Origin: an uncultured Myxococcales bacterium
GTDB taxonomy: Bacteria > Myxococcota_A > UBA9042
Direction of reading: 5' to 3'
Length of the DNA stretch: 64,000 bases
NCBI GenBank assembly: GCA_903842345.1
Contig: CAIMLR010000004.1
Coordinates: forward strand, 62,001 to 126,000
Part shown: piece by piece, positions 1-9,480 of the stretch
How positions within the stretch are numbered: the stretch's first letter is position 1
How the letters are laid out: each line of letters starts with the position of its first letter
Position numbers and translations under genes: made by a program
The notes under the pieces: generated by a model
The model's database searches: none
Seen by the model: only the letters and a program-made list of their open reading frames with translations
What the model was told of the DNA's origin: nothing

Positions 1-1
1 C

Positions 2-205
2 GCGGCCATGGAACTCGTGCGCGTCGATGGCGCGCGGCAACTGGCGGTCGTCATGGCGGCTGCGGGCCTCGCGTCCAACCTCGCCGCCCTGCGCGCGCTC
101 GCCGGCGAGGGCATCCAGCAAGGCCACATGCGCCTCCACGCCCGCAAGTCAGAAATCCTCGCTGCGGCGTCGGGCATCCTCCCCAGCCGCCCGACGCACG
201 CCTGA
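2..205 (+). CDS. mvaA: Hydroxymethylglutaryl-CoA reductase, class II (3' end only)
   Basis: Only the last 67 codons lie in the window; the frame is already open at base 2 and stops at 203-205, so the ATG at base 8 is not the start. The visible part matches the C-terminus of class II HMG-CoA reductases: GLASNLAALRAL followed by EGIQQGHMRLHAR, the segment that carries the histidine of the mobile C-terminal flap. The enzyme interconverts HMG-CoA and mevalonate, the committed step of the mevalonate route to isoprenoids. Its stop is 15 bases before ubiE, so the two are probably co-transcribed; the pairing makes sense because the menaquinone side chain is a polyprenyl. The identification rests on about 40 residues, so it is good but not certain. 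Confidence 0.75.
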   Translation, partial: AAMELVRVDGARQLAVVMAAAGLASNLAALRALAGEGIQQGHMRLHARKSEILAAASGILPSRPTHA

Positions 206-220
206 TCTGGACGGTTCATC

Positions 221-1003
221 ATGGCCCACAGCCCCTTGCCCTCTGACAGTCCCGTTGGCGCGCCGCTCTCGCAAGCCGCGGCAGGCGACGTGCTCGGCGG
301 CAGCGGTGCGATGTTTGACGGCATCGCCAAGCGCTACGATTTGCTCAACCGCGTCATGACGTTCGGCATCGACCAACGCTGGCGGCGGCGGGCGATCGCG
401 CTTCTGGAGCTGCCCAAAGGCGCGCACGTTCTGGATCTGGCGACCGGCACGGCGGATCTGGCGATCATGACGGCGCAACTGCACGGCGACGCGCGGGTCA
501 CGGCGCTCGATCCATCGCGCGGCATGCTCGCGGTCGGTGAGACAAAAGTTGCCGCCGCGGGGTTGAAGGATCGGGTGACCCTCGTGGTCGGCGACGCCCA
601 GCATTTGCCCTTTGCCGACGCGACGTTTGACGGCGTGACGATGAGCTACGGCATCCGCAACGTGCCCGACCGGCTGGCGGCGCTGCGGGAGATGACCCGC
701 GTGGTGCGCCCGGGCGGCCGCATCGTCATCCTGGAGGCCACGGAGCCGCCGGCGAATCTGCTGACCTGGGGCGCGCTGCTGCATATCCGCGTCGTGGTCC
801 CGCGGCTGGGCGCCTGGCTGTCGGGCGCGCCGGCGGAGTACCGTTATCTCCAGAAATCGATCGCAGGTTTTCCGTCCCCTGCGGCGTTTGCCGACCTGAT
901 GCGCGCGGCGGGCCAGGATGTCGTAGCCGTCGTGCCATTGCTGCTCGGCGTGTCGCACTTGTGGGTGGCGCGCGTGCCGCAGCAGTTGGGATCGCCAAGA
1001 TGA
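221..1003 (+). CDS. ubiE: Demethylmenaquinone C-methyltransferase UbiE/MenG
   Basis: SAM-dependent methyltransferase that adds the ring methyl group to demethylmenaquinone (or the analogous ubiquinone precursor), the last step of quinone synthesis. At 260 residues it has the normal length. FDGIAKRYDLLN (residues 32-43) and YGIRNVPD (143-150) are the two UbiE family signatures; LDLATGTADL (71-80) is the SAM-binding loop and the Asp of LDPSR (96-100) should hold the ribose. The first 30 residues contain no other Met, so the start at 221 is the only ATG before the signature. The stop overlaps the menF start as ATGA. Because the next three genes are menaquinone genes, menaquinone is the likely product rather than ubiquinone. 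Confidence 0.93.
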   Translation: MAHSPLPSDSPVGAPLSQAAAGDVLGGSGAMFDGIAKRYDLLNRVMTFGIDQRWRRRAIALLELPKGAHVLDLATGTADLAIMTAQLHGDARVTALDPSRGMLAVGETKVAAAGLKDRVTLVVGDAQHLPFADATFDGVTMSYGIRNVPDRLAALREMTRVVRPGGRIVILEATEPPANLLTWGALLHIRVVVPRLGAWLSGAPAEYRYLQKSIAGFPSPAAFADLMRAAGQDVVAVVPLLLGVSHLWVARVPQQLGSPR

Positions 1004-2325
1004 CCGCGCCGGGGCCGCGCGGCTGGCAGCCAGACGCGTTTGTCGACCACGTGATGGACGTGGTGGCCGAGCTCAACCGCCGTCACGATCGCCGGTTGGT
1101 GCTGCGCGCGTGCGTCGACCTGCCGGACGATTGGACAGCCGCCGACAGCGGAATCGTGCCGCGCGTCGCTTGGCGGCCGCCGCACGGACGGCAGTCGGAA
1201 GCGCTGGGGCTGGCGCGGCAGTGTCCGGTGACGGCGCTGCGCTGGCAGGATGACGCGCCCCATCCCGATGATCTTCAAGCGATGCAGGCGTGGATTGCCC
1301 AATATCAACTGCTGGCGGACGCGCTCCTGGCGTGCAGCTTTCCCGAGCAGCGCGGCGGCGAAATTGTGGTGCCGCTGCAGTTGTGGTTGCCGCGTCTGTG
1401 GGTGACGACGCTGCCCGATGGTCGGGTTGAAGTGAGTCTGGTGTTGCTGGGCGAGGATGACCCGGAGGCAGTGAGCGCGGAGCTGCGGGTGCTCCTCGCG
1501 GCGATCCAGCCGCATCAGCGCTCGGTCGCGCCGCTTCAGTTTGTCGACCGCACGGAGCCGCGGCACTTGGAAGCCGTTGGCCAACTGGTCGCGGCGATGC
1601 GCGCGGGCGAGGCGCACAAGGTGGTGTGGTCGCGGATGCGCGCGGTTCCTGGCACGTGGCTGCGCAGCACGCTCGCGGGGCGGATGCGCGCGGCCCGACC
1701 GGAGGCTTGGACGGTGGATGTACAGCTGGCCGACGGCCAGAACTTCCTGTGCGCAACGCCGGAGCTGTTGGTGGCGTGCGAGGGTGAGGAAATCGCGACG
1801 ATGGCGCTGGCGGGCACCGGCTCGCGCGCGCAGTTGACGGCGGAGGACGCCCGGCTCGGCGACGAGCATGGCCGCGTGCGGGATTTTGTGCTGCAGCGGC
1901 TCACGGCGCTGGGCGTTGAGGCGCCGAATCTGCAAACCGATATCGCCAACGCCGGGCCGCTGGCACACCGGCGCACGCAGATCCGCGGACGTCGCGGCGC
2001 CAACGTGGACGCGCTGACCGTCGCGCTGACACTGCACCCAACGCCTGCGCTGCTGGGGCTGCCGCGCAAGGAGGCCCTGGCGCTGCTCGCGGACAAGGAG
2101 CCGCCACGGGGTCTGTATGGCGGGTGCCTGGGGCGGCTGGCGTGTGACGGCTCCGGCACCGGTGAAGTCGTTGTGTTGCTGCGCGGCGTCATGGCGACGC
2201 CTGACGGCTGGCAGGCGCGCGCCGGTGCGGGCCTCGTGCCAGACAGCGTCCCGGCGGATGAGGTGGCTGAGATTGCCCAGAAGCTCGCCGCCATCGGCCA
2301 ATCGCTCGCCGCGGAGGCGCCATGA
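1000..2325 (+). CDS. menF: Isochorismate synthase MenF
   Basis: Chorismate-utilising enzyme that converts chorismate to isochorismate with Mg2+, the entry step of menaquinone synthesis. The start is placed at the ATG at 1000, which overlaps the ubiE stop as ATGA; a GTG at 961 in the same frame would overlap ubiE by 43 bases and is less likely. That gives 441 residues, normal for MenF. The catalytic domain fills the C-terminal half: K207 in AHKVVWSR aligns with the general base lysine, HPTPALLG begins near residue 346, E367 lies in KEPPRGLYGG, and RAGAGLVPDS near 406-415 is the usual Mg-binding end block. The N-terminal 170 residues are poorly conserved, as in the family. An anthranilate or salicylate synthase is excluded mainly by context. 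Confidence 0.9.
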   Translation: MTAPGPRGWQPDAFVDHVMDVVAELNRRHDRRLVLRACVDLPDDWTAADSGIVPRVAWRPPHGRQSEALGLARQCPVTALRWQDDAPHPDDLQAMQAWIAQYQLLADALLACSFPEQRGGEIVVPLQLWLPRLWVTTLPDGRVEVSLVLLGEDDPEAVSAELRVLLAAIQPHQRSVAPLQFVDRTEPRHLEAVGQLVAAMRAGEAHKVVWSRMRAVPGTWLRSTLAGRMRAARPEAWTVDVQLADGQNFLCATPELLVACEGEEIATMALAGTGSRAQLTAEDARLGDEHGRVRDFVLQRLTALGVEAPNLQTDIANAGPLAHRRTQIRGRRGANVDALTVALTLHPTPALLGLPRKEALALLADKEPPRGLYGGCLGRLACDGSGTGEVVVLLRGVMATPDGWQARAGAGLVPDSVPADEVAEIAQKLAAIGQSLAAEAP

Positions 2326-4004
2326 GCACGCAGGCGACGACCGTGCGCAACTTGCTGGCGACGCTCGTCGCGGCCGGCCTCAAGCACCTGGTGGTCTCTC
2401 CCGGTTCGCGGTCCACGCCGCTGGTGCAAGCCGCCGCCGAGCGTCCGGAACTGACCGTCCACGTGGTGCTCGACGAGCGCGCGGCCGGTTTCTTCGCCCT
2501 CGGGCTGGCGCGCGCGACCCACACGCTTGTCGGGACGCTGTGCACGTCCGGCAGTGCCGTTGCCCACGTTTTGCCCGCGGCCATTGAAGCGACGGAATCA
2601 GGCGACGCGCTTGTGGCGATCACCGCGGATCGGCCCGTGACCGTTCGCGGCCTCGGCGCGCCACAGGCGATCCTGCAGCCGGGGTTGCTCGCGCCCTACG
2701 CCGCGTATTTTGCTGAAATTGACGCGCAGGATCCCGACGTTGCCGCGCGCCTCCTCTCGCTCCAGCGCGCGCTGCAGGCGTTGTTGGCGCTCGGCGGTGT
2801 GGCCCACGTGAACGTTCCTCTGGCCCTGCCCTTGGCGCTCACCCCGGACGCGCCAGCGCTGCTGCCGCCGATCGGGAACGTCGTCATCGCGCCGCCGGGT
2901 GACCCGCTCCCGCCGCCGCAGCCTGGCGAACGCATCCTCCTGCTGGCGGGGCCGCTGCGGCTGCGCGCTGATCTGCCGGCGTTCCTCAACGCGCACTTGC
3001 CGCGCCACCAGGTCGCCGTGCTTGCGGAGCCGGCGTCGGGCCTCCGCGATCAACTCGCCAGTCTGCGCCACGCGGACGCGTTTCTGCGCGATGCGACCGT
3101 GCGCGCGGCTTTGCTGCCCGACCGCATCGTCCGGATCGGCGCGTGGCCGGTGTCCAAGGGTGCGCAGCTGCTGCTGGAGGACGCCAAGCGTCTGGGCATT
3201 CCCGTGGACGCGGTCCAACCTCGGCGCGTGTCCGATCCGCTGCGCCAGAATCGTGTGACGCTGACCGACGATGTGGCGACGGCGCTGCGCGATTGGCCGC
3301 TCGTCCAAAGCCAGCCCGAGACGCCTTGGGTCGCGCGGTGGCGGGCGATCGACGCGGCGATTCCGCAGCCGGCGGGACAATGGCATGAAGCGGCGGCAGT
3401 GGCGGCGCTGGCCAGCAGCTTGCCGCCCGACAGCACGCTCCTGCTGGGCAACAGTATGCCGGTGCGCGACTGGGACAGTTTCGCCACGCCCCTGCCGCAG
3501 GGTGTGGGCATCGAAGTCAGCCGCGGCGCGGCGGGAATTGACGGCGCGCTGGCGACGATCGCGGGGCTGGCAGTCGGCGGGCAGCGGCCGCTGACCGCGT
3601 ATCTGGGCGATTGCACGTTCCTGCACGACGTCGGCAGCCTGCAGGTCCTCGCGGGCCAGCAGCTGCGCCACGGCGGCGTGCGGATCTGCGTGGCCGACAA
3701 CGACGGCGGGGCGATTTTTGACTACCTTCCGGCGCGCGCTGCGATGCCAGAACCTCTCCACGTCGCGTGTTTCACCACGCCGCACGGCCTCGATCTGGCG
3801 GCGATCGCACGCGGTTTTGGCATCGAAGCCCAGCTCTGCGGGGACCTGGCGACCTGGCAGGCGCTACTGGCGCAACCCGTGCCCCCAAACAGCGTGCAGG
3901 TGTTGGTCGCTCGCTTTAACCGATCGGTCAGTGAAGCGTTGCACCGCGACTACTGGCGACAGGCCGCGACGGCGGCGCACGATGCGCTGGGAACGCAGCA
4001 ATGA
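2322..4004 (+). CDS. menD: SEPHCHC synthase MenD (thiamine diphosphate enzyme)
   Basis: Joins 2-oxoglutarate to isochorismate with release of CO2, giving 2-succinyl-5-enolpyruvyl-6-hydroxy-3-cyclohexene-1-carboxylate, the second step of menaquinone synthesis. It has 560 residues, close to the family norm. SPGSRSTPL (26-34) is the MenD isochorismate-binding signature and LDERAAGFFALGLAR (50-64) carries the glutamate that activates the cofactor. The ThDP and Mg motif is GDCTFLHD (from about residue 429) with ADNDGGAIF about 30 residues later. ATGA overlaps join it to menF (2322-2325) and to menH (4001-4004), so all four products are probably made by coupled translation. Confidence 0.95.
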   Translation: MSTQATTVRNLLATLVAAGLKHLVVSPGSRSTPLVQAAAERPELTVHVVLDERAAGFFALGLARATHTLVGTLCTSGSAVAHVLPAAIEATESGDALVAITADRPVTVRGLGAPQAILQPGLLAPYAAYFAEIDAQDPDVAARLLSLQRALQALLALGGVAHVNVPLALPLALTPDAPALLPPIGNVVIAPPGDPLPPPQPGERILLLAGPLRLRADLPAFLNAHLPRHQVAVLAEPASGLRDQLASLRHADAFLRDATVRAALLPDRIVRIGAWPVSKGAQLLLEDAKRLGIPVDAVQPRRVSDPLRQNRVTLTDDVATALRDWPLVQSQPETPWVARWRAIDAAIPQPAGQWHEAAAVAALASSLPPDSTLLLGNSMPVRDWDSFATPLPQGVGIEVSRGAAGIDGALATIAGLAVGGQRPLTAYLGDCTFLHDVGSLQVLAGQQLRHGGVRICVADNDGGAIFDYLPARAAMPEPLHVACFTTPHGLDLAAIARGFGIEAQLCGDLATWQALLAQPVPPNSVQVLVARFNRSVSEALHRDYWRQAATAAHDALGTQQ

Positions 4005-4810
4005 CGGCCGCCCCGGGCTTGTTGCCCATCCGCACTTCGGGTCCGACGGATGGCCGACCTGTCATTTTGCTCCATGGTTTCCTGGCCGATAGCCGGCAGT
4101 GGTACACGCTGACCCGCGCCGTCGACGCGCGGACGCGCCACCGGATTCGCTGGCTCCTGCCCGACCTGCCGGGGCATGGTCAGGCGGCCGACCTGTTTCC
4201 GGCGCAGCCCGGCTGGCACGACCTCACCCAGCTGCTGGCGGAGTCGCTCCGGCCGCATCTGTACCAGCCAGCCGTGCTCGGCGGCTATTCGATGGGCGGT
4301 CGCATCGCGGCGGCGCTGGCGGCCGCGGAATGGCTGGACCTTGCCGGATTGTGGTTGGAATCGGCGCATCCCCCGCTTTCCGAAGCGGCTGCGCTTGCCC
4401 GCCGCACGGAGGATGCCGAACGCGCCCAGCGGCTCGAAACCGCTGGCCTGCCGGCGTTTGTCAGCGCATGGGAAGCGCTCGCGCTTTTTGCCAGCCAGCA
4501 GGCTCTGCCGCCCGCCGTGCGCGATCGACAGCGGCGTTTGCGCCTGGGCCAGAATGCTGCTGGGCTCGCGCGGAATTTGCGCGGGTACGGCACCGGCACG
4601 ATGCCGCGCGACCTGCGACTCCACTTGCCGACCCGGCTTCTGGTCGGCGCGGGCGACACCAACCTCCTGCGGCGCTTGCCTGAGTGGCAGCCGCTCGTCG
4701 CGGACCTGGAGACGACCGTCGCGCCTGACGCCGGCCACGCTGTGCACTTGGAGCAACCTGCGTTCACGGCGGAGCACCTCGACGCGACGCTTGATCGGCA
4801 CTTTTCCTAG
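4001..4810 (+). CDS. menH: SHCHC synthase MenH, alpha/beta hydrolase fold
   Basis: Eliminates pyruvate from the MenD product to give 2-succinyl-6-hydroxy-2,4-cyclohexadiene-1-carboxylate. The 269 residues show the alpha/beta hydrolase core: oxyanion-hole segment LLHGFLADS near residues 24-32, nucleophile elbow GGYSMGG with Ser near 97, and the catalytic His in DAGHAVHLEQP near 246. It follows menD with an ATGA overlap, which is why MenH is preferred over a general hydrolase. It is the last gene of the cluster; menC, menE, menB and menA are not in the window. No clear terminator follows, and the next gene on the same strand starts 125 bases later. Confidence 0.88.
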   Translation: MTAAPGLLPIRTSGPTDGRPVILLHGFLADSRQWYTLTRAVDARTRHRIRWLLPDLPGHGQAADLFPAQPGWHDLTQLLAESLRPHLYQPAVLGGYSMGGRIAAALAAAEWLDLAGLWLESAHPPLSEAAALARRTEDAERAQRLETAGLPAFVSAWEALALFASQQALPPAVRDRQRRLRLGQNAAGLARNLRGYGTGTMPRDLRLHLPTRLLVGAGDTNLLRRLPEWQPLVADLETTVAPDAGHAVHLEQPAFTAEHLDATLDRHFS

Positions 4811-4935
4811 CCGTTCCAAGACGTTGCACGGAGACCGCGCCGCCGCCAAAAGCGCGTCCGCCCACCATGGCGGCGACGGCCGTTTTTGCCCATACTGAGG
4901 CTTGGATTTTTGCGCCTGACGCAACGGACGAGCCG

Positions 4936-7900
4936 GTGCCCCACGTCATTCCAGCCGCATCCTTGCTCCGCTGCGCGCGCCTTCGCGGCCTCACGCTGGT
5001 TTGGCTTGTGCTGCTGGTGGGGTGTGCGCCGCCGCCGTCGCCGCAGACGGGGTGTCGCCTGGACTCGGAGTGCGCAAGCGGTCGCTGCTTGAGCGGTGTG
5101 TGCACCAGCCTGGACGCTGACGACGGTGCCGACGCGACGGGCGATGCGGAGACAGCCGGCGATATGACCGACGCGACGGATGCAGCGGATGCGCCCGACG
5201 CGCATGACGGCATGGTCGATGCCCCCGACGCCGTTGAGACGACGGGCGACGTGGCAAGCGATGGTGGTCCAAAGTGCGCGAATGACCTCGAATGCACTGG
5301 CTTGCTGGGCGCGCTGGACCCGTGTCTGACGCCGCATTGCAGCGGCGGGACGTGCGTCGCCCTGCCGGTCGCCGATACCGCAACGTGCGCCACCGCGGCC
5401 GTTTGCCCAGAACCCGGCGTGTGCCACGGCGGCATCTGCAAGGCCGTTGGCAAGCCGTGCGACGACGGCGAACCGTGCACGAACGACACCTGCGGATGGC
5501 CCGGCGGTTGCCAACACACGGCCAAGCCCGACGGCGTCGGCGGCTGTGACGGCGATTCTCCGTGCACCGTCGGCGTCTGCACGGCGGGCGTGTGCAACCC
5601 GGGCGTCGTGGCCAGCGGCGCGTGCCGAATCGACGGCGCCTGCTACGAGGGCGGCTCCAGCCAACTGGGCAAACCGTGCGCGCGGTGCTTGCCGGAGAGT
5701 GCGACCTCGACGTGGACTTTGCTTGACGCCAGCCCATGCGACGACGGCAGCGCCTGCACCCACGACGACACGTGCGGCACCGGCGGAATGTGCTCGGGCG
5801 CAGCCGTGGCCTGCACCGACGACAATCCTTGCACGGACAACAGCTGCGACCCAAAGACCGGCTGCGTCGCGCTGCCCAATCAAGCGACGTGCGACGACGG
5901 CAATCCGTGTTCACTGACCGACGCGTGCAAAAGCGGCGGATGCGTGCCCGTGGCGTGGAACACGTGCGACGACGGCAACCCGTGCACGTCGGACGTGTGC
6001 GACGTCGCGCTTGGCTGCGTGCATGCGCCCGCGTCCGGACCTTGCCAATACGATGCGGATCCCTGCACGACGGATGAATGCGTGGGTGGCGCGTGTGTCG
6101 GCGTGCCACTGGCGTCCGTGTGCATCATCGGCGGCACGTGCGTGCCAGCTGGGACGAGCGCGGATGGCCAGCCGTGCCTGGTCTGCGATCCAGAGATTTT
6201 TGACGACGCGTGGACGCCGCTTGCGGGCAAGGACTGCGACGACGGCAACGCCTGCACTGCCGGCGACCTCTGCTACAACGGCGCGTGCATCGGCGCGGTG
6301 GGACTGTGCGATGACAAGAATCCGTGCACCAAGAACAACTGCACGCCGACGACCGGCTGCGTCTTTCTGCCCGCCAACGTGCCCTGCAACGACGGCAACG
6401 AGTGCACGAGCGGCGACGACTGCGCGACCGGCAAGTGCGTCGGCCTCGCGATGCCCGCCACCGCGTGCGACGACGGCAACCCGTGCACCGATGACAGCTG
6501 CTTGCCCGTCGCCGGTTGCGCCCACGCGCCCAACCTCGTCAGCTGCAATGACGGCAACCCTTGCACAGCCGGCGACTACTGCACCGCCGGCGTCTGCCAC
6601 GCCGCCCACGTAATCTGCGCATGCACCGTCGGCAGCGACTGCAACGACGCCAACCCGTGCACCGTCGACGGCTGCGGCCCTTTGGGCGAGTGCATCAACA
6701 CGCCGATCGCGGCGGGCGCCTGCAACGACGGCAACGCCTGCACGTCCGACGACCACTGCGCCAAAGGCTACTGCCTGGGCGTAACCATCGGATGCAACGA
6801 CAACGAACCGTGCTCACTGGATGGCTGCGTCCCTGCGACGGGCTGCGTCTTTTTGGCGCTGCAAGGCGTCACGTGCAGCGACGGCAACAACTGCACCACC
6901 GGCGACTTGTGCGTCAACGGCACCTGCACCGGCACACCCAAGAACTGCGATGACGGCAAACCGTGTACGGCGGACGCGTGCAAGTCCGGCATCGGCAAGT
7001 GCGAGCACGTCGCGCTGGCCGAGGGCACGACGTGCACGGCCGACGGCTCCTCGTGCACAATTGACGCCTGCCTCGCCGGCGAGTGCAGCCACAGCACCAT
7101 CGTCCCGGGCCTGTGCCGAATCGGCGGCGTGTGCCTGAACGCGGGTGTCGGACAACTGGGCCAACCGTGCCTCGGCTGCGTCCCAAGCGTCAGCCAAATC
7201 GCCTGGTCGGTGCTCAGCGGCGCGACGTGCAGCGACGGCAACGCGTGCACGCAGGACGACAGCTGCCTCGCGAGCGGGTCGTGCGTCGGCGTCGGCGTGA
7301 ACTGCGACGACGGCAACCCCTGCACGTTGGACGTGTGCAATCCATTGGCCAGCACCGGCGGCGGCAAAGATCCCTGCCTGTTCGCGCCCTCCGCAGCGAG
7401 CTGCGACGACGGCGACCCGTGCACGGACGCGGACGTGTGCCTCGCCGGCAAGTGCGCCGGGACCGCGATTGTCTGCGACGACGGCAACGCCTGCACCCTG
7501 GACGCGTGCGCCGCGTTCATCGGGTGCCAGACCGCGCCCGTCGCCGGTGGAACCCCATGTGCGGGCGACGGCTTGGCGTGCACGTTTGACGTCTGCGTGG
7601 GCGCTGCGTGCAGCCACCCCATCGCGCCCAGCACGTGCCTCATCGACGCGGCGTGCCGCAGTCCCGGCCAAGCCAAGAGCACGGATGCCTGCGCAACGTG
7701 CCAACCCGCGCTCAACGCCACAAGCTGGTCACCCGCCAGCGGCGCTGCGTGCGACGACGGCGACCCGTGCACAACCAGCGACCTCTGCACCAGCGGCCAG
7801 TGCGCGGGCAGCGGCAAAGCCACGTGTGACGACGGCGATGCGTGCACAGCGGACAACTGCACGAGCGACGTGGGGTGCCAACACGTCGGCCTCAGCGGCG

Positions 7901-9417
7901 CGCCCTGCGAGGACGGCAACCTCTGCACGGACGCGGACAGTTGCCTGAATGGCGTCTGCCAGGCGGGTACGCCGACGGTCTGCCAGCAACCGCAGGGCAG
8001 CCTGTGCGGCGTCAGCGCCTGCGTGCCGGCCACGGGCTGTCATTTCGTCAGCAAGTGCAATGCCTTGGAGGGCTGCTTCCAGAGCGTGTGCACCACGCTG
8101 GACGCCGCCGACCTGCCCGCGCCGGTCACCGTGCCGTTGGACAGCGCCGTTGCGCCACAGCCGCTGGCGCCTGCGCTTCTCTGGCAACCGGGGACGGCGG
8201 CTGACGAGGCGGGGTTGCCGCACCTGCGCCTCGCCGTGCAGACCCGCGGCTGCGCGCCGGCGGTTGGCCTCTATTCCGCCGTGGCCGTCGCGACGCTGCC
8301 CGCAAACCACCAGCCGCTGGCGTGGCAACTGGCGCCCTCGGTGCCGCCGCCCGGCGCTGCGGGGTGGTGCGCGTTGAATCCGCAGTTCCTCGCCCAGAAC
8401 GCCATCAACCCGTCTCTGCAGCTGGCGTGGACGGAAGGCGGCAACAGCGCGAGCGCATGCAACGTCGTCGCGACGGGCGGCGCTGTGCGGTTCGCGGCGG
8501 TGGCCAATGGCAGCGGCGCGCTGCAGGCGGGGCCGCTCGCGGCATGTCCGACGACAGCGGGCGGATTGTCACGGCCGGCGCTCAGTCTGACGGACGCAAG
8601 CGCGCCCGGTGGCTTGGCGGGCGTGCTCGCGCGGGCGACGCAAGATGGCCTACGCGTGTGGCAAGGCGGCGCGGCGGCGGCGTGGGGCGGCGCTGGTGCA
8701 GGCATCAAGCCAGGCGACGTGCCAGCGACAAGCGCGCAATTGCTGAGCGTGCGGCCGGTGCTGCTGACGCTGGACGCCATGGCGCCGGTCCTCGTGTCGC
8801 TCAGCCGGCATGATGGCGGCACGGAGCCCGTCTTTTCCGTCGATGTGACCGCGGTGACCGCCGATCCCGGCGCGACGCTCGCGACGTCAAGCAAGCTCGT
8901 CGGCGTCGACAACACATCCAGCGCCGTCATCTATCGCGGCGTTGACGCGGTCTGGGATCCCGACACCCAGCGCGTCGCCGTGCTGATTTCCGGGACGCTG
9001 CAGTACGCCGGTCAAGCGATGGGCTTCCTCGCGCTGGCCCGCACTGCGCTGGACGCGCCGCTGACCACGCCAACCATCCTCCGGCTCTTTGGCCAAGCGC
9101 CGGGCTCGAACGCGCCGCCGGTGCTGCACGCTTTCCGCCTCGCGGAAGTGCCTGGCAGCCCGGATTTCCTGCTGGCGTTTGGCGCGCCGGACGCCACGAC
9201 GCTGGAGCTCCTGCGGGTGCATCCGTTGAGCGATGCGCAGTTTACCGTGACGGCTGCCAAGATCCTGACGAGCGACTTTGTGACGCATGAGACCGGCGAC
9301 GCCATTCTGAGCTTTGGCGGTCTGTCAGAACTGGCGATCGCGCCTGATGGCGGCGCGCTGTCGCTTGTCTACGAGACGATCGGCGCCGTTCGCCTCATCA
9401 GTATGCCAATGCCGTGA
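4936..9417 (+). CDS. Giant cysteine-rich repeat lipoprotein, function unknown
   Basis: A GTG at 4936 is chosen because it places a normal lipoprotein signal peptide at the N-terminus (Arg residues, hydrophobic LTLVWLVLLVGC, lipobox Cys at about residue 31); the frame is open to an ATG at 4867, which would give an unusually long leader. The mature protein has an Asp/Ala-rich linker (about residues 60-105), then roughly 900 residues with about 25 copies of a C-DDGN-C-T-x-D-x-C module. A second module, C-x-I-x-G-x-C...PC-x-x-C-x-P...W, occurs four times between them. The last 430 residues have almost no cysteine and no recognised motif. The short repeat resembles the Dictyostelium-type (CTDC) cysteine repeats found in many myxobacterial surface proteins. 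It probably sits on the outer membrane with many disulfides. Function unknown; it may act in adhesion or binding. Confidence 0.8.
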   Translation: MPHVIPAASLLRCARLRGLTLVWLVLLVGCAPPPSPQTGCRLDSECASGRCLSGVCTSLDADDGADATGDAETAGDMTDATDAADAPDAHDGMVDAPDAVETTGDVASDGGPKCANDLECTGLLGALDPCLTPHCSGGTCVALPVADTATCATAAVCPEPGVCHGGICKAVGKPCDDGEPCTNDTCGWPGGCQHTAKPDGVGGCDGDSPCTVGVCTAGVCNPGVVASGACRIDGACYEGGSSQLGKPCARCLPESATSTWTLLDASPCDDGSACTHDDTCGTGGMCSGAAVACTDDNPCTDNSCDPKTGCVALPNQATCDDGNPCSLTDACKSGGCVPVAWNTCDDGNPCTSDVCDVALGCVHAPASGPCQYDADPCTTDECVGGACVGVPLASVCIIGGTCVPAGTSADGQPCLVCDPEIFDDAWTPLAGKDCDDGNACTAGDLCYNGACIGAVGLCDDKNPCTKNNCTPTTGCVFLPANVPCNDGNECTSGDDCATGKCVGLAMPATACDDGNPCTDDSCLPVAGCAHAPNLVSCNDGNPCTAGDYCTAGVCHAAHVICACTVGSDCNDANPCTVDGCGPLGECINTPIAAGACNDGNACTSDDHCAKGYCLGVTIGCNDNEPCSLDGCVPATGCVFLALQGVTCSDGNNCTTGDLCVNGTCTGTPKNCDDGKPCTADACKSGIGKCEHVALAEGTTCTADGSSCTIDACLAGECSHSTIVPGLCRIGGVCLNAGVGQLGQPCLGCVPSVSQIAWSVLSGATCSDGNACTQDDSCLASGSCVGVGVNCDDGNPCTLDVCNPLASTGGGKDPCLFAPSAASCDDGDPCTDADVCLAGKCAGTAIVCDDGNACTLDACAAFIGCQTAPVAGGTPCAGDGLACTFDVCVGAACSHPIAPSTCLIDAACRSPGQAKSTDACATCQPALNATSWSPASGAACDDGDPCTTSDLCTSGQCAGSGKATCDDGDACTADNCTSDVGCQHVGLSGAPCEDGNLCTDADSCLNGVCQAGTPTVCQQPQGSLCGVSACVPATGCHFVSKCNALEGCFQSVCTTLDAADLPAPVTVPLDSAVAPQPLAPALLWQPGTAADEAGLPHLRLAVQTRGCAPAVGLYSAVAVATLPANHQPLAWQLAPSVPPPGAAGWCALNPQFLAQNAINPSLQLAWTEGGNSASACNVVATGGAVRFAAVANGSGALQAGPLAACPTTAGGLSRPALSLTDASAPGGLAGVLARATQDGLRVWQGGAAAAWGGAGAGIKPGDVPATSAQLLSVRPVLLTLDAMAPVLVSLSRHDGGTEPVFSVDVTAVTADPGATLATSSKLVGVDNTSSAVIYRGVDAVWDPDTQRVAVLISGTLQYAGQAMGFLALARTALDAPLTTPTILRLFGQAPGSNAPPVLHAFRLAEVPGSPDFLLAFGAPDATTLELLRVHPLSDAQFTVTAAKILTSDFVTHETGDAILSFGGLSELAIAPDGGALSLVYETIGAVRLISMPMP

Positions 9418-9480
9418 CGGCGGTTGACTCCGGTGCCGCCGAAGTCGATCCTGCCGCGCGGTTCAATGGAGGAGCCAACC

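Noticed and set aside
844-2301. 485-codon minus-strand frame opposite menF
   Set aside because: No domain, no ribosome site; menF has a complete set of family motifs.
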